Part shown: in pieces, positions 26,415 to 38,165 of the stretch | Numbering within the stretch: the first letter of the stretch is position 1 | How the letters are laid out: every line of letters starts with the position of its first letter | NCBI RefSeq assembly: GCF_024448505.1 | Contig: NZ_JAMOHV010000002.1 | Coordinates: 124,001-188,000 of the forward strand | Direction: 5' to 3' | DNA from: Stutzerimonas degradans | GTDB lineage: Bacteria > Pseudomonadota > Gammaproteobacteria > Pseudomonadales > Pseudomonadaceae | Length of the DNA: 64,000 nt | The notes under the pieces: generated by a model | Database searches by the model: none | What the model saw: the letters and a program-made list of their open reading frames with translations, nothing else | Told to the model about the DNA's origin: nothing | Translations under genes and position numbers: made by a program

Positions 26415-26724
26415 CCGCGCTGCTCCGTCAAAACCTGTCGCAAGCCTATCGCAGCGCGCGCCGACTGCAACGGCCGGCGGACTGAAAACCGCTGTAACCA
26501 ATCGACGCTGACGAGTGCCGCGGCGGGATTTATTCTTGCGTCTCCTTTGTCCTGAAAGAGCTGCATGAACATTCCCTGTACCCAGCCGCGTTCGTCGCCC
26601 CTGACGAATGCGGCGCCCGTCTCCGGCTTCGGCCACGCAACCACTTCACTCTTCGGCCCGGCAGCAGTTGCCCGGCACGGCGCACGCCAGGTGCGCTATT
26701 CCCTCACCACACGAGGCCCCATCG
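26415..26724. other. 310-bp divergent intergenic region before the TerC gene
   Basis: No convincing gene is present. I looked for a yybP-ykoY manganese riboswitch, which often precedes TerC-family genes, and did not recognise its conserved core. An A/T-rich stretch TTTATTCTTGCG at 26529-26540 may be part of a promoter. Confidence 0.35.
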
Positions 26725-28293
26725 ATGGAATGGCTCGCTGATCCCACGGCCTGGCTAGGCCTGTTCACGCTCATCGTCCTGGAAATCGTCCTGGGTATCG
26801 ACAACCTGGTATTCATCGCGATCCTGGCGGACAAACTGCCGCCGGAGCAGCGCGACCGCGCGCGCGTCATCGGCCTGAGCCTGGCGCTGGTGATGCGCCT
26901 GGGCCTGCTGGCGAGCATCGCCTGGCTGGTCACACTCACCGAACCGCTGTTCGAGATATTCGGCAAGAGCTTCTCCGGGCGTGACCTGATCATGCTCGGC
27001 GGCGGCCTGTTCCTGCTGTTCAAGGCGACGATGGAGCTGCACGAGCGCCTCGAAGGGCGCATGCAGCAGCACAGCGGCAGCAAGGCCTATGCGCGTTTCT
27101 GGCCGGTGGTGGCGCAGATCATCGTGCTCGACGCGGTGTTCTCGCTCGATGCGGTGATCACCGCCGTCGGCATGGTCGAACACCTGCAGGTGATGATGAT
27201 CGCGGTGGTCATCTCGATGACCCTGATGCTGCTGGCAAGCAAGCCGCTGACTGCGTTCGTCAACGCGCGGCCGACGGTGATCATGCTGTGCCTGGGCTTT
27301 TTGATGATGATCGGCTTCAGCCTGACCGCCGAGGGCTTGGGTTACCACATTCCCAAGGGCTACCTGTACGCGGCCATCGGCTTCTCGATCGCCATCGAGT
27401 TCTTCAACCAACTGGCCCGCGCACGCCGCAAGCGCAGCCTGCAGGGCACCCGTCCGTTGCGCGAACGCACTGCGCATGCGGTGCTGCGCCTGCTCGGCGG
27501 CAAACTGGAAGCCGACGAAGTGGACGACGAGATCACCGACATGCTCGGCCCGGACGGCGCCGGCGCCACGCCGTTCAACCGCCGCGAACGGGTGATGATC
27601 AGCGGCGTGCTGCACCTGGCCGAGCAGTCGATCCGCACGGTGATGACCGACCGCATGGAGGTGGATCGCATCAATCTCGACGACGAAACGGCAAAGGTGC
27701 AGGCCGGGCTGCTCAACTCGCCGCATTCACGGCTGGTGGTCACCCGCGACGACGCGCCGGACGAGCCGCTGGGCTACGTGCACAAGAAGGAACTGCTGCG
27801 TGCCCTGCTCAACGGCCAGACGCCGGACATCGAACCGCTGGTGCGCACGCCGATCAACCTGCCCGATAGCTGCACCGTGCTCAGCGCCCTGGAACAGATG
27901 CGCCAGGCCTCGACGCACGTTGCCTTCGTGGTCAACGAATTCGGCGGCTTCGAGGGCCTGGTGACGCTGACCGACATCCTCGAAGCCATCGCCGGTGAAC
28001 TGCCGGATGCCAGCGAAGTGGAAGGCCCGGACATCGAGCCGGTCGACGGCGGCTATCGCGTCAACGGCGCGGTCAACCTCGCGGTGCTGCGCGAGCGGCT
28101 GGGGTTCAGGGCGGCGGTTACCGACGATTACCAGACGCTGGCGGGGCTGGTGATGAGCCTGCTCGATCGGCTGCCGATGATCGGCGACCGGGTGGAACAT
28201 GCCAACTGGCGGCTGCACGTAACCGAGGTGAAGGAGCGGCGGGTGACTGGGGTGCTGCTCAAGCGCATCGAGGCAGCCGATCAGGTGGGGTGA
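26725..28293 (+). CDS. TerC family membrane protein with CBS pair and CorC/HlyC domain
   Basis: The 522-aa inner-membrane protein has three parts. The TerC domain (about residues 10-240) has helices with acidic residues of metal-transport type ([41 protein letters not shown]). A cytoplasmic CBS pair follows (about 300-430), and a C-terminal CorC/HlyC transporter-associated domain ends the protein. The architecture equals E. coli YoaE/YegH proteins. A role in metal (for example manganese) export is known for some TerC proteins and only inferred here. ATG 26725 is chosen because it opens directly with the first membrane helix. A terminator follows at 28314-28346. Confidence 0.88.
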   Translation: MEWLADPTAWLGLFTLIVLEIVLGIDNLVFIAILADKLPPEQRDRARVIGLSLALVMRLGLLASIAWLVTLTEPLFEIFGKSFSGRDLIMLGGGLFLLFKATMELHERLEGRMQQHSGSKAYARFWPVVAQIIVLDAVFSLDAVITAVGMVEHLQVMMIAVVISMTLMLLASKPLTAFVNARPTVIMLCLGFLMMIGFSLTAEGLGYHIPKGYLYAAIGFSIAIEFFNQLARARRKRSLQGTRPLRERTAHAVLRLLGGKLEADEVDDEITDMLGPDGAGATPFNRRERVMISGVLHLAEQSIRTVMTDRMEVDRINLDDETAKVQAGLLNSPHSRLVVTRDDAPDEPLGYVHKKELLRALLNGQTPDIEPLVRTPINLPDSCTVLSALEQMRQASTHVAFVVNEFGGFEGLVTLTDILEAIAGELPDASEVEGPDIEPVDGGYRVNGAVNLAVLRERLGFRAAVTDDYQTLAGLVMSLLDRLPMIGDRVEHANWRLHVTEVKERRVTGVLLKRIEAADQVG

Positions 28294-28313
28294 TTGGCGC
28301 CTCTGGCTCAGCG

Positions 28314-28346
28314 AAGGCCCGGCAGCCTGTTGTCGGGCCTTTTTTG
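28314..28346 (+). terminator. Rho-independent terminator after the TerC gene
   Basis: The stem AAGGCCCG / CGGGCCTT (8 bp, 12-nt loop) is followed directly by TTTTT, 20 bp downstream of the stop at 28293. Confidence 0.88.
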
Positions 28347-28517
28347 TGGTGCATTTGCCCATATCCGACGTGAGATCTTTCAGCCGACGAGATCGCCACG
28401 GGGCACAAAGGCCCATACCCGCCACCCCACCGCTCTGTATCATTCCCTCCCAGCGAACCGCTCCCCCAAAACACCGGTCTGCTCATCGGCAACAACAAGA
28501 AACGACAAGGACACCCC

Positions 28518-29750
28518 ATGCCCAGTCTCAACCTGCAGATTCTCGTTGCCGCCTGCCTCGGCGTGCTGATCGGCTGGCTCGTTGGCGGCCAGCCCGAGGA
28601 AGCCGCCCTGCGCGAAGGCACGCTGTATGCCGCCGGGCTGGTCTCCAGCGTGTTCATCGGCATGCTGAAGATGGTGCTGATCCCGCTGGTGTTCACCTCC
28701 ATCGCCGTTGGCGTGGCCAGCCTGCAACAGCACCAGCAGGTCCACAGGGTGTGGCTGACCACGCTGATCTATTTCACCAGCACCACGGCGCTGGCGATGC
28801 TGCTGGCGCTGACGGCGGCGAACATCTTCAAGCCAGGCGCCGGGTTGTCGCTGGACCTGTTCGCCGATCAGCTGGCGGATTTCCAGGCAAGCCAGCTGAC
28901 CCTGCCGGAATTCTTCCAGCACTTCTTCGCCGGACTGTTCCAGAACCCGTTCGCCGCCTTCGCCGCGAACAACGTGCTGGCGGTGGTGGTCTTCGCGCTG
29001 TTCGTCGGCATCGCGCTGGTCGCCGGTGGCGAGCGCTACCGCAACATCCTCAACGTGCTGCAGGAATTTCTCGAGATGCTGCTGCGCATCGTCGGCTGGA
29101 TCATGTGGCTGGCGCCGCTGGGCATCCTCGCGCTGCTGATCCGACTGGTCGCCGAGCAGGACGCCGCGCTGCTCTCGGCGGTGGGCGGCTTCGTCATGCT
29201 GATCTTCGCCACCACGCTGTTCCACGGCGCGGTGGTGCTGCCGCTGATTCTCTACTTCACCACCGGTCGCTCGCCGCTGTGGTTCTGGCGCGGCGCGCGG
29301 GATGCGCTGATCACCGCCTTCGCCACCAGCTCCAGCTCGGCAACGCTGCCGGTGTCGATCCGCTGCGCCGAGGAGAACCTCAAGGTAGAAAAACGCTACG
29401 CCGGCTTCGTTCTGCCGCTGGGCGCCACCATGAACATGGACGGCACCGCGCTGTATGAGGCCGCCGCGGCGCTGTTCGTCGCCAATCTGGTGGGCGTCGA
29501 CCTGACGCTCGGCCAGCAGGCCGTGGTGTGCTTCACCGCGATGGTCGCCTCGATTGGCGCGCCGGGCATTCCCAGCGCCGGCATGGTGACAATGGTGATG
29601 GTGCTGCAGGCGGTTGGATTGCCGGCCGAAGCCATCGCCATCCTGCTGCCAATCGATCGCCTGCTGGATACGGTGCGCACCTCGATCAACGTGCAGGGCG
29701 ACATCACCGGCAGTGTGGTCGTGCAGCATCTGGCAAACGACCGGGCCTGA
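28518..29750 (+). CDS. dicarboxylate/amino acid:cation symporter (DAACS, GltP/DctA type)
   Basis: The 410-aa inner-membrane secondary transporter imports C4-dicarboxylates or acidic amino acids with protons or sodium. Two signature regions are present: the serine-rich re-entrant loop TAFATSSSSATLPVSI (about residue 270) and LGATMNMDGTALYEA (about 300), followed by SIGAPGIPSAGMV and INVQGDITGS near the C-terminus. Substrate cannot be fixed from sequence alone. The stop overlaps the start of the ion channel gene by one base, so the two are translated together. Confidence 0.9.
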   Translation: MPSLNLQILVAACLGVLIGWLVGGQPEEAALREGTLYAAGLVSSVFIGMLKMVLIPLVFTSIAVGVASLQQHQQVHRVWLTTLIYFTSTTALAMLLALTAANIFKPGAGLSLDLFADQLADFQASQLTLPEFFQHFFAGLFQNPFAAFAANNVLAVVVFALFVGIALVAGGERYRNILNVLQEFLEMLLRIVGWIMWLAPLGILALLIRLVAEQDAALLSAVGGFVMLIFATTLFHGAVVLPLILYFTTGRSPLWFWRGARDALITAFATSSSSATLPVSIRCAEENLKVEKRYAGFVLPLGATMNMDGTALYEAAAALFVANLVGVDLTLGQQAVVCFTAMVASIGAPGIPSAGMVTMVMVLQAVGLPAEAIAILLPIDRLLDTVRTSINVQGDITGSVVVQHLANDRA

Positions 29751-30418
29751 TGACCATGCAGAGCCACAACCCGTTTCACTACATCGCCAAGTACCCCTCC
29801 GCCGGCCTGCTGCTGATCCAGCTGCTGGGCATCCTGCTCTATCCGTTCATGGAAGAACTGCCCGAACCGCGCGCGTTCTTCGGCGCGTTCAGCGCCATCG
29901 TGCTGATGTCGGCGCTGCGCATGGTGCGCCGCAGCCCGACGCTGCATAGCGTGGCCTTCATACTCGCGGCGGTGATCGTTGCCCTGAACGTCATCGGCGT
30001 GTTCGTGACCAGCTCCTCGCTCGACCTCTGTCTGTTCGTGCTGGAAGCCGGCTTCTATTTCTATGCGACCGTCAGCCTGATCGGCTACATGAACGAAGAC
30101 CAGCGCGCCACCACCGACGAACTGTTCGCCGTGGGCGCCACCTTCACGCTGCTGGCATGGGCCTTCGCCTATGTCTTCATGGCCTGCCAGATGCTCTATC
30201 CCGGCAGTTTCACCGGCGCCGCGCAGCCGGATTCGCCACGCAGCTGGATGGAGATGCTGTTCCTCAGCGTCACCCTGCTCTCCGGCGTCGGCCTGGGCGA
30301 CATCCTGCCCGTGACGCCGCAGGCGCGTGCAGTGGTGATGCTCGAGGAAATCGCCGGGGTGATGTACATCGCCCTGGTGGTGTCGCGCCTGATCGGTCTG
30401 ACCATCGTGCGACGCTGA
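29750..30418 (+). CDS. potassium channel-like membrane protein with altered selectivity filter
   Basis: The 222-aa protein has about six hydrophobic segments, the last two flanking a pore-loop (Ion_trans_2 type). The filter region reads TLLSGVGLGDILPVTP (residues 175-190), which aligns with the potassium signature TxxTVGYGD but carries Leu182 where Tyr is usual and Ser178-Gly179 for Thr-Thr. There is no cytosolic RCK domain. ATG 29750 overlaps the symporter stop as TGATG, and a second ATG lies two codons on. Ion selectivity is uncertain, and a functional partnership with the symporter is inferred from coupling only. Confidence 0.75.
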   Translation: MTMQSHNPFHYIAKYPSAGLLLIQLLGILLYPFMEELPEPRAFFGAFSAIVLMSALRMVRRSPTLHSVAFILAAVIVALNVIGVFVTSSSLDLCLFVLEAGFYFYATVSLIGYMNEDQRATTDELFAVGATFTLLAWAFAYVFMACQMLYPGSFTGAAQPDSPRSWMEMLFLSVTLLSGVGLGDILPVTPQARAVVMLEEIAGVMYIALVVSRLIGLTIVRR

Positions 30419-30460
30419 ACATCGACGGCGCCGCTCGGCAAAGCCGGCGGCGTCGCGTAG

Positions 30461-32482
30461 TCAACTCGCCTTGAAGCGACTGACGTTGTCCAGCAGCGTC
30501 CCGGCCAGGTCGCTCAGGCGGCTGGCGGTGTGATGGTTGCTGCCGACCGCCTCGCCGTTTTCCTCGGCCATGCGTGCGATGGTGCTGACCTGCTGGGCGA
30601 TCTCCGCGGAAGCGGCGCTCTGCTCGCGCAGCGCATGGGAGATTTCCGCCACGGTGTCGAGCACCTGATTGGCCGCCTCGCGAATGCCGCCCATCGCCTC
30701 GCCGGCGCGCTGCGCACGGGCAACGCCTTCGTTGACGCGCACCACGCCCTGCTCCATGCCCTGCACGGCGCCCTCGGTGCCCTGCTGGATGGCGGCGACC
30801 ATCTGCGAGATTTCCTTGGTCGACTGGGCGGTGCGCTCGGCCAGCTTGCGCACCTCGTCGGCGACCACCGCGAAGCCGCGGCCCTGCTCGCCGGCGCGTG
30901 CGGCTTCAATCGCCGCATTCAGCGCCAGCAGGTTGGTCTGCGCGGCGATATCGCCGATCACCCCGACGATTGCCGAGATCTGCCCGGAGCGCTCGCCCAG
31001 CTCGGCGACGGTGCGCGCCGAATCGCCCACCGACACCGCGATCTGGCTGATTTCCTCGACCACCGCCGCAACGATCTCGCCGCCCTGGCGCGACAGCTCG
31101 CCGGAACGGTGCGCCAGCGCATCGGCATCGCCGGCGTTGCGCGCGATGCTCTCGATCCCCACAGTCATCTGCTCGACCGCCGCCGCCATGCTCGCCGCGG
31201 CATCGCTCTGGCACTGCGAGGCGACGTGAATCTGCCCAGATGCCGCGACCAGACTGCGCGCCGAATCGGCGACATGGTCGGAGTTGTCCTTGATGTTGCC
31301 GATCAGACGGCGCATGGCATCGGCCATGTCGTTGAAGCTGCCGGCCACGTAGCGCAGCTCGTCACTCGCCGCCAGCTGGATATGCGTGGTGAGGTCGCCG
31401 GCGGCGAGCTTCTCGCTGCCTTCGCGCAGGCTGCGGATGCTGGTCATCACCGACAGGTAGGCGCCGACCGACAGGTAGCCGATCACCGCAAGCACTCCGG
31501 CCAGCACGGCGAGGTTCAGGTACAGCACCTGGCGGGCATCGGCGATGCGCTGGTGCAGCAGCTGGTCGAGGGTCGGCAGCAGCACGTCGTGCATCTGGCT
31601 GTAGCCGATGCCGATGGCCTCGGTAGCCATGTCGAAGAACTGCACCGAGGTGGTGCTGGTGAAATCGCCCTCGAAGACCAGCGCATGCATGACGCGCTCG
31701 ATGTTCTGCCCGCGCTCGTCCATCGCCGTCACCGCCTCGGTGAGGCGCGTACGCAGTTCCGGGCGCAGCGCGACGACCTTGTCCAGGCTGTCGCGCATGT
31801 TGCCGGTGGCGCTCTTGATCTGCTCGCTCAGCACGATCAGCGCGGTGCGCCGCTGATCGTCGACGTTGCCCTGCGCCAGTGCGGCCGCGCCGCTGCCACG
31901 CAGCTGGCCGATGCGCTCGATCAGGCTGGGCATGTGATTCAGCGCGGCGGACATCAGGTAGAAGGTTTCCGCCTCGGGATCGAAGGTCAGGCCATAGGCA
32001 TCGGCCAGCTGCGTCTGGAAGCTCAGCAGCTTGCCGATCAGCGCGGTGTGCGCCTGAAAGTTGCGGCTCTGCGGCCAGCTCAGGCCGTCACGACGAATCT
32101 CGCCCCAGGCCTGGCCGATCTCCTGCCACTGGCGCAGTGCGCGTTTATCCTCGGCCAGCGTGCGTTCGAGCAGCGCCCGCGCCGCCTCGATATCCGTCTC
32201 GCGCTCGCTGCGGCGCGTCGCCAGCGCACTGTTTCCACCCAGCAGCATCGACGACATGCCGCGGTGCTGCTGCACCAGTTCCACCAGTTTGGCCATCGGT
32301 CGCGACAGCGAAGAGGCGACCAGCTCGTTCTCCGAGCGCTCGATGGTGCGGTTGAGCTGGCCGGCCAGGCTCAGCATCAGGCTGGCAAAGACGGCGGTGA
32401 CCAGCAGCCCGAGCAGGCCGAACTTGATCGGATAGCTGAGCCGGTTCATCAAGGCTTCGGCGGGCAGGAAGAGCGTTTTCAT
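30461..32482 (-). CDS. methyl-accepting chemotaxis protein
   Basis: The 673-aa chemoreceptor has a first transmembrane helix at about 18-40 and a large periplasmic sensor to about 320. That sensor starts with [33 protein letters not shown], reminiscent of NIT-type all-helical sensors. A second membrane helix ([22 protein letters not shown]), a HAMP domain and a standard cytoplasmic signalling domain follow. The highly conserved hairpin tip reads [40 protein letters not shown]. There is no C-terminal CheR-binding pentapeptide. Ligand unknown. It is monocistronic and divergent from the MFS gene. Confidence 0.92.
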   Translation of the reverse strand: MKTLFLPAEALMNRLSYPIKFGLLGLLVTAVFASLMLSLAGQLNRTIERSENELVASSLSRPMAKLVELVQQHRGMSSMLLGGNSALATRRSERETDIEAARALLERTLAEDKRALRQWQEIGQAWGEIRRDGLSWPQSRNFQAHTALIGKLLSFQTQLADAYGLTFDPEAETFYLMSAALNHMPSLIERIGQLRGSGAAALAQGNVDDQRRTALIVLSEQIKSATGNMRDSLDKVVALRPELRTRLTEAVTAMDERGQNIERVMHALVFEGDFTSTTSVQFFDMATEAIGIGYSQMHDVLLPTLDQLLHQRIADARQVLYLNLAVLAGVLAVIGYLSVGAYLSVMTSIRSLREGSEKLAAGDLTTHIQLAASDELRYVAGSFNDMADAMRRLIGNIKDNSDHVADSARSLVAASGQIHVASQCQSDAAASMAAAVEQMTVGIESIARNAGDADALAHRSGELSRQGGEIVAAVVEEISQIAVSVGDSARTVAELGERSGQISAIVGVIGDIAAQTNLLALNAAIEAARAGEQGRGFAVVADEVRKLAERTAQSTKEISQMVAAIQQGTEGAVQGMEQGVVRVNEGVARAQRAGEAMGGIREAANQVLDTVAEISHALREQSAASAEIAQQVSTIARMAEENGEAVGSNHHTASRLSDLAGTLLDNVSRFKAS

Positions 32483-32858
32483 GGGGGCGTGTCCTGAAGG
32501 GGTCGCAGGCGCTGCACGAAGCCGCTCGAGCCCTGGGGGCTATGTGAGTCACCGGCAACTGCAGAACATCCAGTTTCAGGCGCCAAAATACGGACGTGAC
32601 CAGACAGTCTCCCTGACCGGAATCAAGGATGCAGTTCACAGTATGGCAATCCGCCATACCGCCTGTCCGATAGATCAGAAAATGCACTGCCAGCACCGCT
32701 GGAATGCGACGATCCAGCGTTTTCGCCCGATTGCGCCGAACTCCTGTGCGCCCCTGCAATCCATTCAGCCTGAGCCGGCGGCAGGCACCGCAATCAGGCT
32801 TTACCGCCACGCCAGCCGGTGAATAATGCCGGCCCCCTTCCCATTCCTCGAGGTGACC
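32483..32858. other. 376-bp divergent region between chemoreceptor and MFS genes
   Basis: There is no gene that I can support. The region contains one clear palindrome (32641-32659, listed separately). It is less GC-rich in the middle (32540-32720) than the flanking genes, as expected for a regulatory region. Confidence 0.4.
32641..32659. promoter_or_regulatory. perfect inverted repeat, possible operator
   Basis: GTATGGC-AATCC-GCCATAC has 7-bp arms with a 5-nt centre and lies between the divergent chemoreceptor and MFS exporter genes. It looks like a dimeric-repressor site. The cognate regulator is unknown and is not adjacent. Confidence 0.45.
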
Positions 32859-34085
32859 ATGACGGCGCAAGCCACCGCAACGATGCCAGCCCTTTCCGCA
32901 CGCGCCGTCCTGCTGATCGAACTGGCGCTGGCCATGGGTGGTTTCGCCATCGGCACCGGTGAGTTCGCCATCATGGGCCTGATGCCCGAGGTCGCCCGCG
33001 GCCTGGCCATCAGCGAACCACAGGTCGGCCATGTGATCAGCACCTACGCGCTCGGCGTAGTGGTCGGTGCGCCGCTGCTAGCGATCCTCGGTTCGCGACT
33101 GTTCCGCCGCCACCTGCTGTTGCTGCTGATGGGCTTCTTCGCCCTGGGGAACTTCGCCAGCGCCCTGGCGCCGGACTATCACACGCTGATGGCCTTCCGC
33201 TTCGTCACCGGCCTGCCTCACGGCGCCTACTTCGGTGTGGCGATGCTGGTAGCTGCCTCGATGGTCGCGCCGGACAAGCGCGCCCAGGCCGTGGCTCGGG
33301 TGCTGATGGGCCTGACGGTGGCGATCCTGATCGGCAACCCGATCGCCACCTGGCTCGGCCAATGGCTGAGCTGGCGCTATGCCTTCGCCCTGGTCGGCGC
33401 CATCGCGTTGCTCACCGTGCTGCTGGTGGCGCTGTTCCTGCCACTCAATCACGACGAGCCGCGCAACAGCCCGCTGCACGAGATCCGCGCGTTCCATCGG
33501 CCGCAGGTCTGGCTGGCCCTGGCGATCAGCTCGATCGGTTTCGCCGGCATGTTCTGCGTGTTCAGTTACATGGCGCCGACGCTGCTGGAAGTCACCCGCG
33601 TCAATGCCGGCTGGATTCCCTTCGCCCTCGCTGCGTTCGGCCTTGGCGGCATCATCGGCAACGTGGTCGGCGGCTGGCTGTTCGACCGCCTGCGCTTTCA
33701 GGCCGTCGCCTGGCTGTTGCTGTGGAGCGCGCTGGTGCTGCTGGTATTCCCGCTCGCGGCGCATTCGACATGGACGATCTTTCCGGCGGTATTCGCGGTG
33801 GGAACCATGGTCTCGCTGTCACCGGCCTTGCAGACCCATCTGATGGACGTCGCCGCGGATGCCCAGACGCTTGCCGCGGCGTCCAACCACGCCGCCTTCA
33901 ACATCGCCAATGCCCTCGGCCCCTGGCTCGGCGGCCTGGCGATCAGCGCCGGTTTCGGCTGGACCTCTACTGGCTACATCGGCGCCGCGACGGCCGTCGG
34001 CGGGCTGCTGGTATTCGCCTGGGCGTGGCAACTGCAAGCGAACGCGCCGGACTGCGGCGAACCGCGCTCGCAGTGCTGCAACTAA
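32859..34085 (+). CDS. MFS transporter, AraJ-like DHA1 exporter
   Basis: The 408-aa inner-membrane protein has 12 predicted helices, of the AraJ/YdhP sugar or drug efflux group in the major facilitator superfamily. Evidence: FAIGTGEFAIMGLMPEVARGL in helix 1, the loop 2-3 motif LGSRLFRRHLLLLLMG, RFVTGLPHGAYFGVAMLVA in helix 4-5 and SNHAAFNIANALGPWLGG in helix 11. ATG 32859 follows GAGGTG, and an upstream in-frame ATG (32826) would only add a hydrophilic tail. The C-terminus has two adjacent cysteines. Substrate unknown. Confidence 0.87.
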   Translation: MTAQATATMPALSARAVLLIELALAMGGFAIGTGEFAIMGLMPEVARGLAISEPQVGHVISTYALGVVVGAPLLAILGSRLFRRHLLLLLMGFFALGNFASALAPDYHTLMAFRFVTGLPHGAYFGVAMLVAASMVAPDKRAQAVARVLMGLTVAILIGNPIATWLGQWLSWRYAFALVGAIALLTVLLVALFLPLNHDEPRNSPLHEIRAFHRPQVWLALAISSIGFAGMFCVFSYMAPTLLEVTRVNAGWIPFALAAFGLGGIIGNVVGGWLFDRLRFQAVAWLLLWSALVLLVFPLAAHSTWTIFPAVFAVGTMVSLSPALQTHLMDVAADAQTLAAASNHAAFNIANALGPWLGGLAISAGFGWTSTGYIGAATAVGGLLVFAWAWQLQANAPDCGEPRSQCCN

Positions 34086-34159
34086 GCTCGATGCGGCCAC
34101 TCGGCGACGTTCCCCGGCGCTAGCATCGGGCAGCACCGGCTGACGGGAATACCTCCGCA

Positions 34160-34185
34160 GCGCTATATACAAAACGATATAGCGC
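34160..34185. promoter_or_regulatory. putative ModE operator upstream of modE
   Basis: A perfect inverted repeat GCGCTATAT-N8-ATATAGCGC (9-bp arms) lies 40 bp upstream of the modE ATG. It resembles the known ModE site CGnTATAT...ATATAnCG. Molybdate-dependent autoregulation of modE-modABC is the natural reading. Confidence 0.7.
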
Positions 34186-34225
34186 GCTCCAGAATGCCAC
34201 CTTTCACAGCAGCAGCGGATCGCTC

Positions 34226-35859
<1,634 letters not shown>

Positions 35860-35863
35860 ACCA

Positions 35864-36544
35864 ATGATGCTCGACAGCGTCGACCTCGCGGCGATCTGGC
35901 TGACCGTCAAGCTGGCCAGCACCACCACCGTGCTGCTGTTGCTGCTCGGCACCCCGCTGGCGTGGTGGCTGGCGCGCACGCATTCCAGGTGGCGCGGGCC
36001 GATTGGCGCGGTGGTGGCGCTGCCGCTGGTGCTGCCGCCGACCGTGCTGGGCTTCTACCTGTTGGTGGCGATGGGGCCGAACGGGCTGCTCGGCCAGCTC
36101 ACCCAGAGCCTGGGCCTGGGTTTGCTGCCGTTCAGCTTTGCCGGCCTGGTGGTCGGCTCGGTGCTGTATTCGATGCCCTTCGTCGTGCAGCCGTTGCAGA
36201 ACGCCTTCGAGGCCATCGGCGATGCACCGCTGGAAGCCGCCGCGACGCTGCGCGCCAGCCCGTGGGACAGCTTCTTCAGCGTGGTGCTGCCGCTGGCGCG
36301 GCCGGGCTTCGTCACCGCCAGCATCCTCGGCTTCGCCCATACCGTCGGCGAGTTCGGCGTGGTGTTGATGATCGGCGGCAACATTCCCGAGAAGACCCGC
36401 GTGGTTTCGGTGCAGATCTACGATCACGTCGAGGCGATGGAGTACGCCCAGGCCCACTGGCTGGCCGGTGGCATGCTGCTGTTCTCCTTTCTCGTGCTGC
36501 TGGCGCTGTATGGCAGCCGCCAGCGTCAGGGGTGGCGCGGATGA
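35864..36544 (+). CDS. modB: molybdate ABC transporter permease ModB
   Basis: The 226-aa inner-membrane permease has five hydrophobic segments. The cytoplasmic EAA loop [25 protein letters not shown] (about 125-150), which contacts the ATPase, is clear. The N-terminal [25 protein letters not shown] and the [20 protein letters not shown] region match ModB. Starts at ATG 35864 (another ATG is the next codon). The stop overlaps modC as ATGA. Confidence 0.95.
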   Translation: MMLDSVDLAAIWLTVKLASTTTVLLLLLGTPLAWWLARTHSRWRGPIGAVVALPLVLPPTVLGFYLLVAMGPNGLLGQLTQSLGLGLLPFSFAGLVVGSVLYSMPFVVQPLQNAFEAIGDAPLEAAATLRASPWDSFFSVVLPLARPGFVTASILGFAHTVGEFGVVLMIGGNIPEKTRVVSVQIYDHVEAMEYAQAHWLAGGMLLFSFLVLLALYGSRQRQGWRG

Positions 36545-37629
36545 GCGGCGTCCAGGCAATTCGCGCCCGCCTGCGCGTGGACTACGCCGACTTCCGCCTG
36601 GACGTCGACCTGGCGCTGCCCGGGCGCGGCGTCACGGCGCTGTTCGGCCACTCCGGCTCGGGCAAGACCACGCTGCTGCGCTGTGTGGCCGGGCTGGAAC
36701 GCGGCGCCAGCGGACAATTGGAGATCAACGGCGCATGCTGGCAGGACAGCGCCCGCGGGCTGTTCGTGCCGCCGCACCGGCGCGCCATCGGCTACGTGTT
36801 CCAGGACGCCAACCTGTTCACGCACCTCTCGGTGCGGCGCAACCTGGAGTTCGGCATGAAGCGCGTGGCGGCGGAGGAACGTCGCGTGGCCTGGGATCAG
36901 GCAGTGGACCTGCTGGGCATCGGCCATCTGCTCGAGCGCATGCCCGCGCGGCTGTCCGGCGGCGAGCGTCAGCGCGTCGGCATGGCCCGCGCGCTGCTCA
37001 CCAGCCCGCGCCTGCTGCTGATGGACGAACCGCTGGCGGCGCTCGACCTCAAGCGCAAGCACGAAATCCTGCCCTATCTCGAACGCCTGCACGACGAGCT
37101 GGACATTCCGGTGCTCTACGTCAGCCACTCACCGGACGAGGTGGCTCGGCTGGCCGATCATCTGGTGCTGCTCGACCAGGGCCGGGCCATTGTCCAGGGC
37201 GAGCTGCGCGAGACGCTGGCACGGCTCGACCTGCCGACCGCCTTCAGCGACGACGCCGGCGTGGTGGTCGAAGGTGAGATCGCCGGACACGACCCCGCCT
37301 ATCACCTGACCCGGCTGGTATTTCCGGGCGGCGAGGTGCTGGTTTCGCAACGCCCGCAGGCCATCGGCCAGCGCCTGCGTTTTCGCGTGCACGCGCGCGA
37401 CGTCAGCCTGGCGCTGGAGCGTGCCGAAGGCAGCAGCATCAGCAACCTGCTGCCGGCCCGGGTCGAGGCGCTGGCGGTGGCCGACACCCCGGCGCACGTG
37501 CTGGTGCGCCTGGATGCCGGCGGCACGCCGTTGCTGGCACGCATCACCCGGCGCTCGGCGGACCAGCTCGGCGTGGTTCCCGGCAAGGCGCTGTGGGCGC
37601 AGATCAAAACGGTGGCGCTGCTGGGCTGA
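36541..37629 (+). CDS. modC: molybdate ABC transporter ATPase ModC
   Basis: The 362-aa ATP-binding subunit has Walker [11 protein letters not shown] (about 37-46), the Q-loop in YVFQDANLF, the signature [16 protein letters not shown], Walker [13 protein letters not shown] and the switch His in YVSHSPDEV. The C-terminal third is a Mop-like regulatory domain ([29 protein letters not shown]). It overlaps modB by 4 bp and completes a modE-modABC set. It converges with ridA, only 6 bp separating the stops. Confidence 0.95.
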   Translation: MSGVQAIRARLRVDYADFRLDVDLALPGRGVTALFGHSGSGKTTLLRCVAGLERGASGQLEINGACWQDSARGLFVPPHRRAIGYVFQDANLFTHLSVRRNLEFGMKRVAAEERRVAWDQAVDLLGIGHLLERMPARLSGGERQRVGMARALLTSPRLLLMDEPLAALDLKRKHEILPYLERLHDELDIPVLYVSHSPDEVARLADHLVLLDQGRAIVQGELRETLARLDLPTAFSDDAGVVVEGEIAGHDPAYHLTRLVFPGGEVLVSQRPQAIGQRLRFRVHARDVSLALERAEGSSISNLLPARVEALAVADTPAHVLVRLDAGGTPLLARITRRSADQLGVVPGKALWAQIKTVALLG

Positions 37630-37635
37630 GTCCCC

Positions 37636-38031
37636 TCAGGCCGCCTCGGGCAGTTGGGCGATGACCTTGATCTCGAACTGGAAACCGTAGAGCCAGGTCA
37701 CCCCGACGGCCGTCAGCGTCGGATGCGGCGCCGCGCCCCAATACTGCGCCACGATCTGCCAGACCCGCTCGAAGATCGCCGGCGGATCGACCATGAACAC
37801 CGTCACGTCGACCACATCCGCGAAGGTGCAGCCTGCGGCGTCGAGAATCGCGTTCAGGTTGTCGAACGCGCGTCGGACCTGTGCCTCCAGCTCCGGCTCC
37901 GGCGAACCGTCCTCGCGACTGCCGACCTGCCCGGAAACGAACAGCAAGCCATTGGCGCGGATCGCCGGGGAATAGCGGTTGCGCTCGTACAGGGCCTGGC
38001 GCGCCGGCGGAAAAACAACGTCACGGGCCAT
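37636..38031 (-). CDS. RidA/YjgF family enamine deaminase
   Basis: The 131-aa protein is of the RidA superfamily, which hydrolyses reactive 2-aminoacrylate and other enamines/imines. Motifs: YSPAIRANGLLFVSGQVG, AFDNLNAILDAAGCTFADVVDVTVFM, and PHPTLTAVGVTWL in place of the usual RxAVxV region. The canonical active-site Arg of RidA (R105) is not obvious here (the aligned stretch reads HPTLTAVGV), so it may belong to an Rid subgroup of different activity. It is divergent from a LysR gene that probably controls it. Confidence 0.82.
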   Translation of the reverse strand: MARDVVFPPARQALYERNRYSPAIRANGLLFVSGQVGSREDGSPEPELEAQVRRAFDNLNAILDAAGCTFADVVDVTVFMVDPPAIFERVWQIVAQYWGAAPHPTLTAVGVTWLYGFQFEIKVIAQLPEAA

Positions 38032-38165
38032 GCTTCTCTCCTTTTGTGGGGTCGCTGCCGACCCGTCGATGAATGCATAGCCACTGTAGGGCGGCCGCCT
38101 GGCTGGATAAACTCGCCAGCCCCACCAAGACTGTTCGTGAAAACCAAACAATCAGCGGAGCGCAG

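Noticed and set aside
26529-26720. Possible yybP-ykoY manganese riboswitch before the TerC gene
   Set aside because: The conserved helix and loop sequences of that riboswitch were not found in the region.
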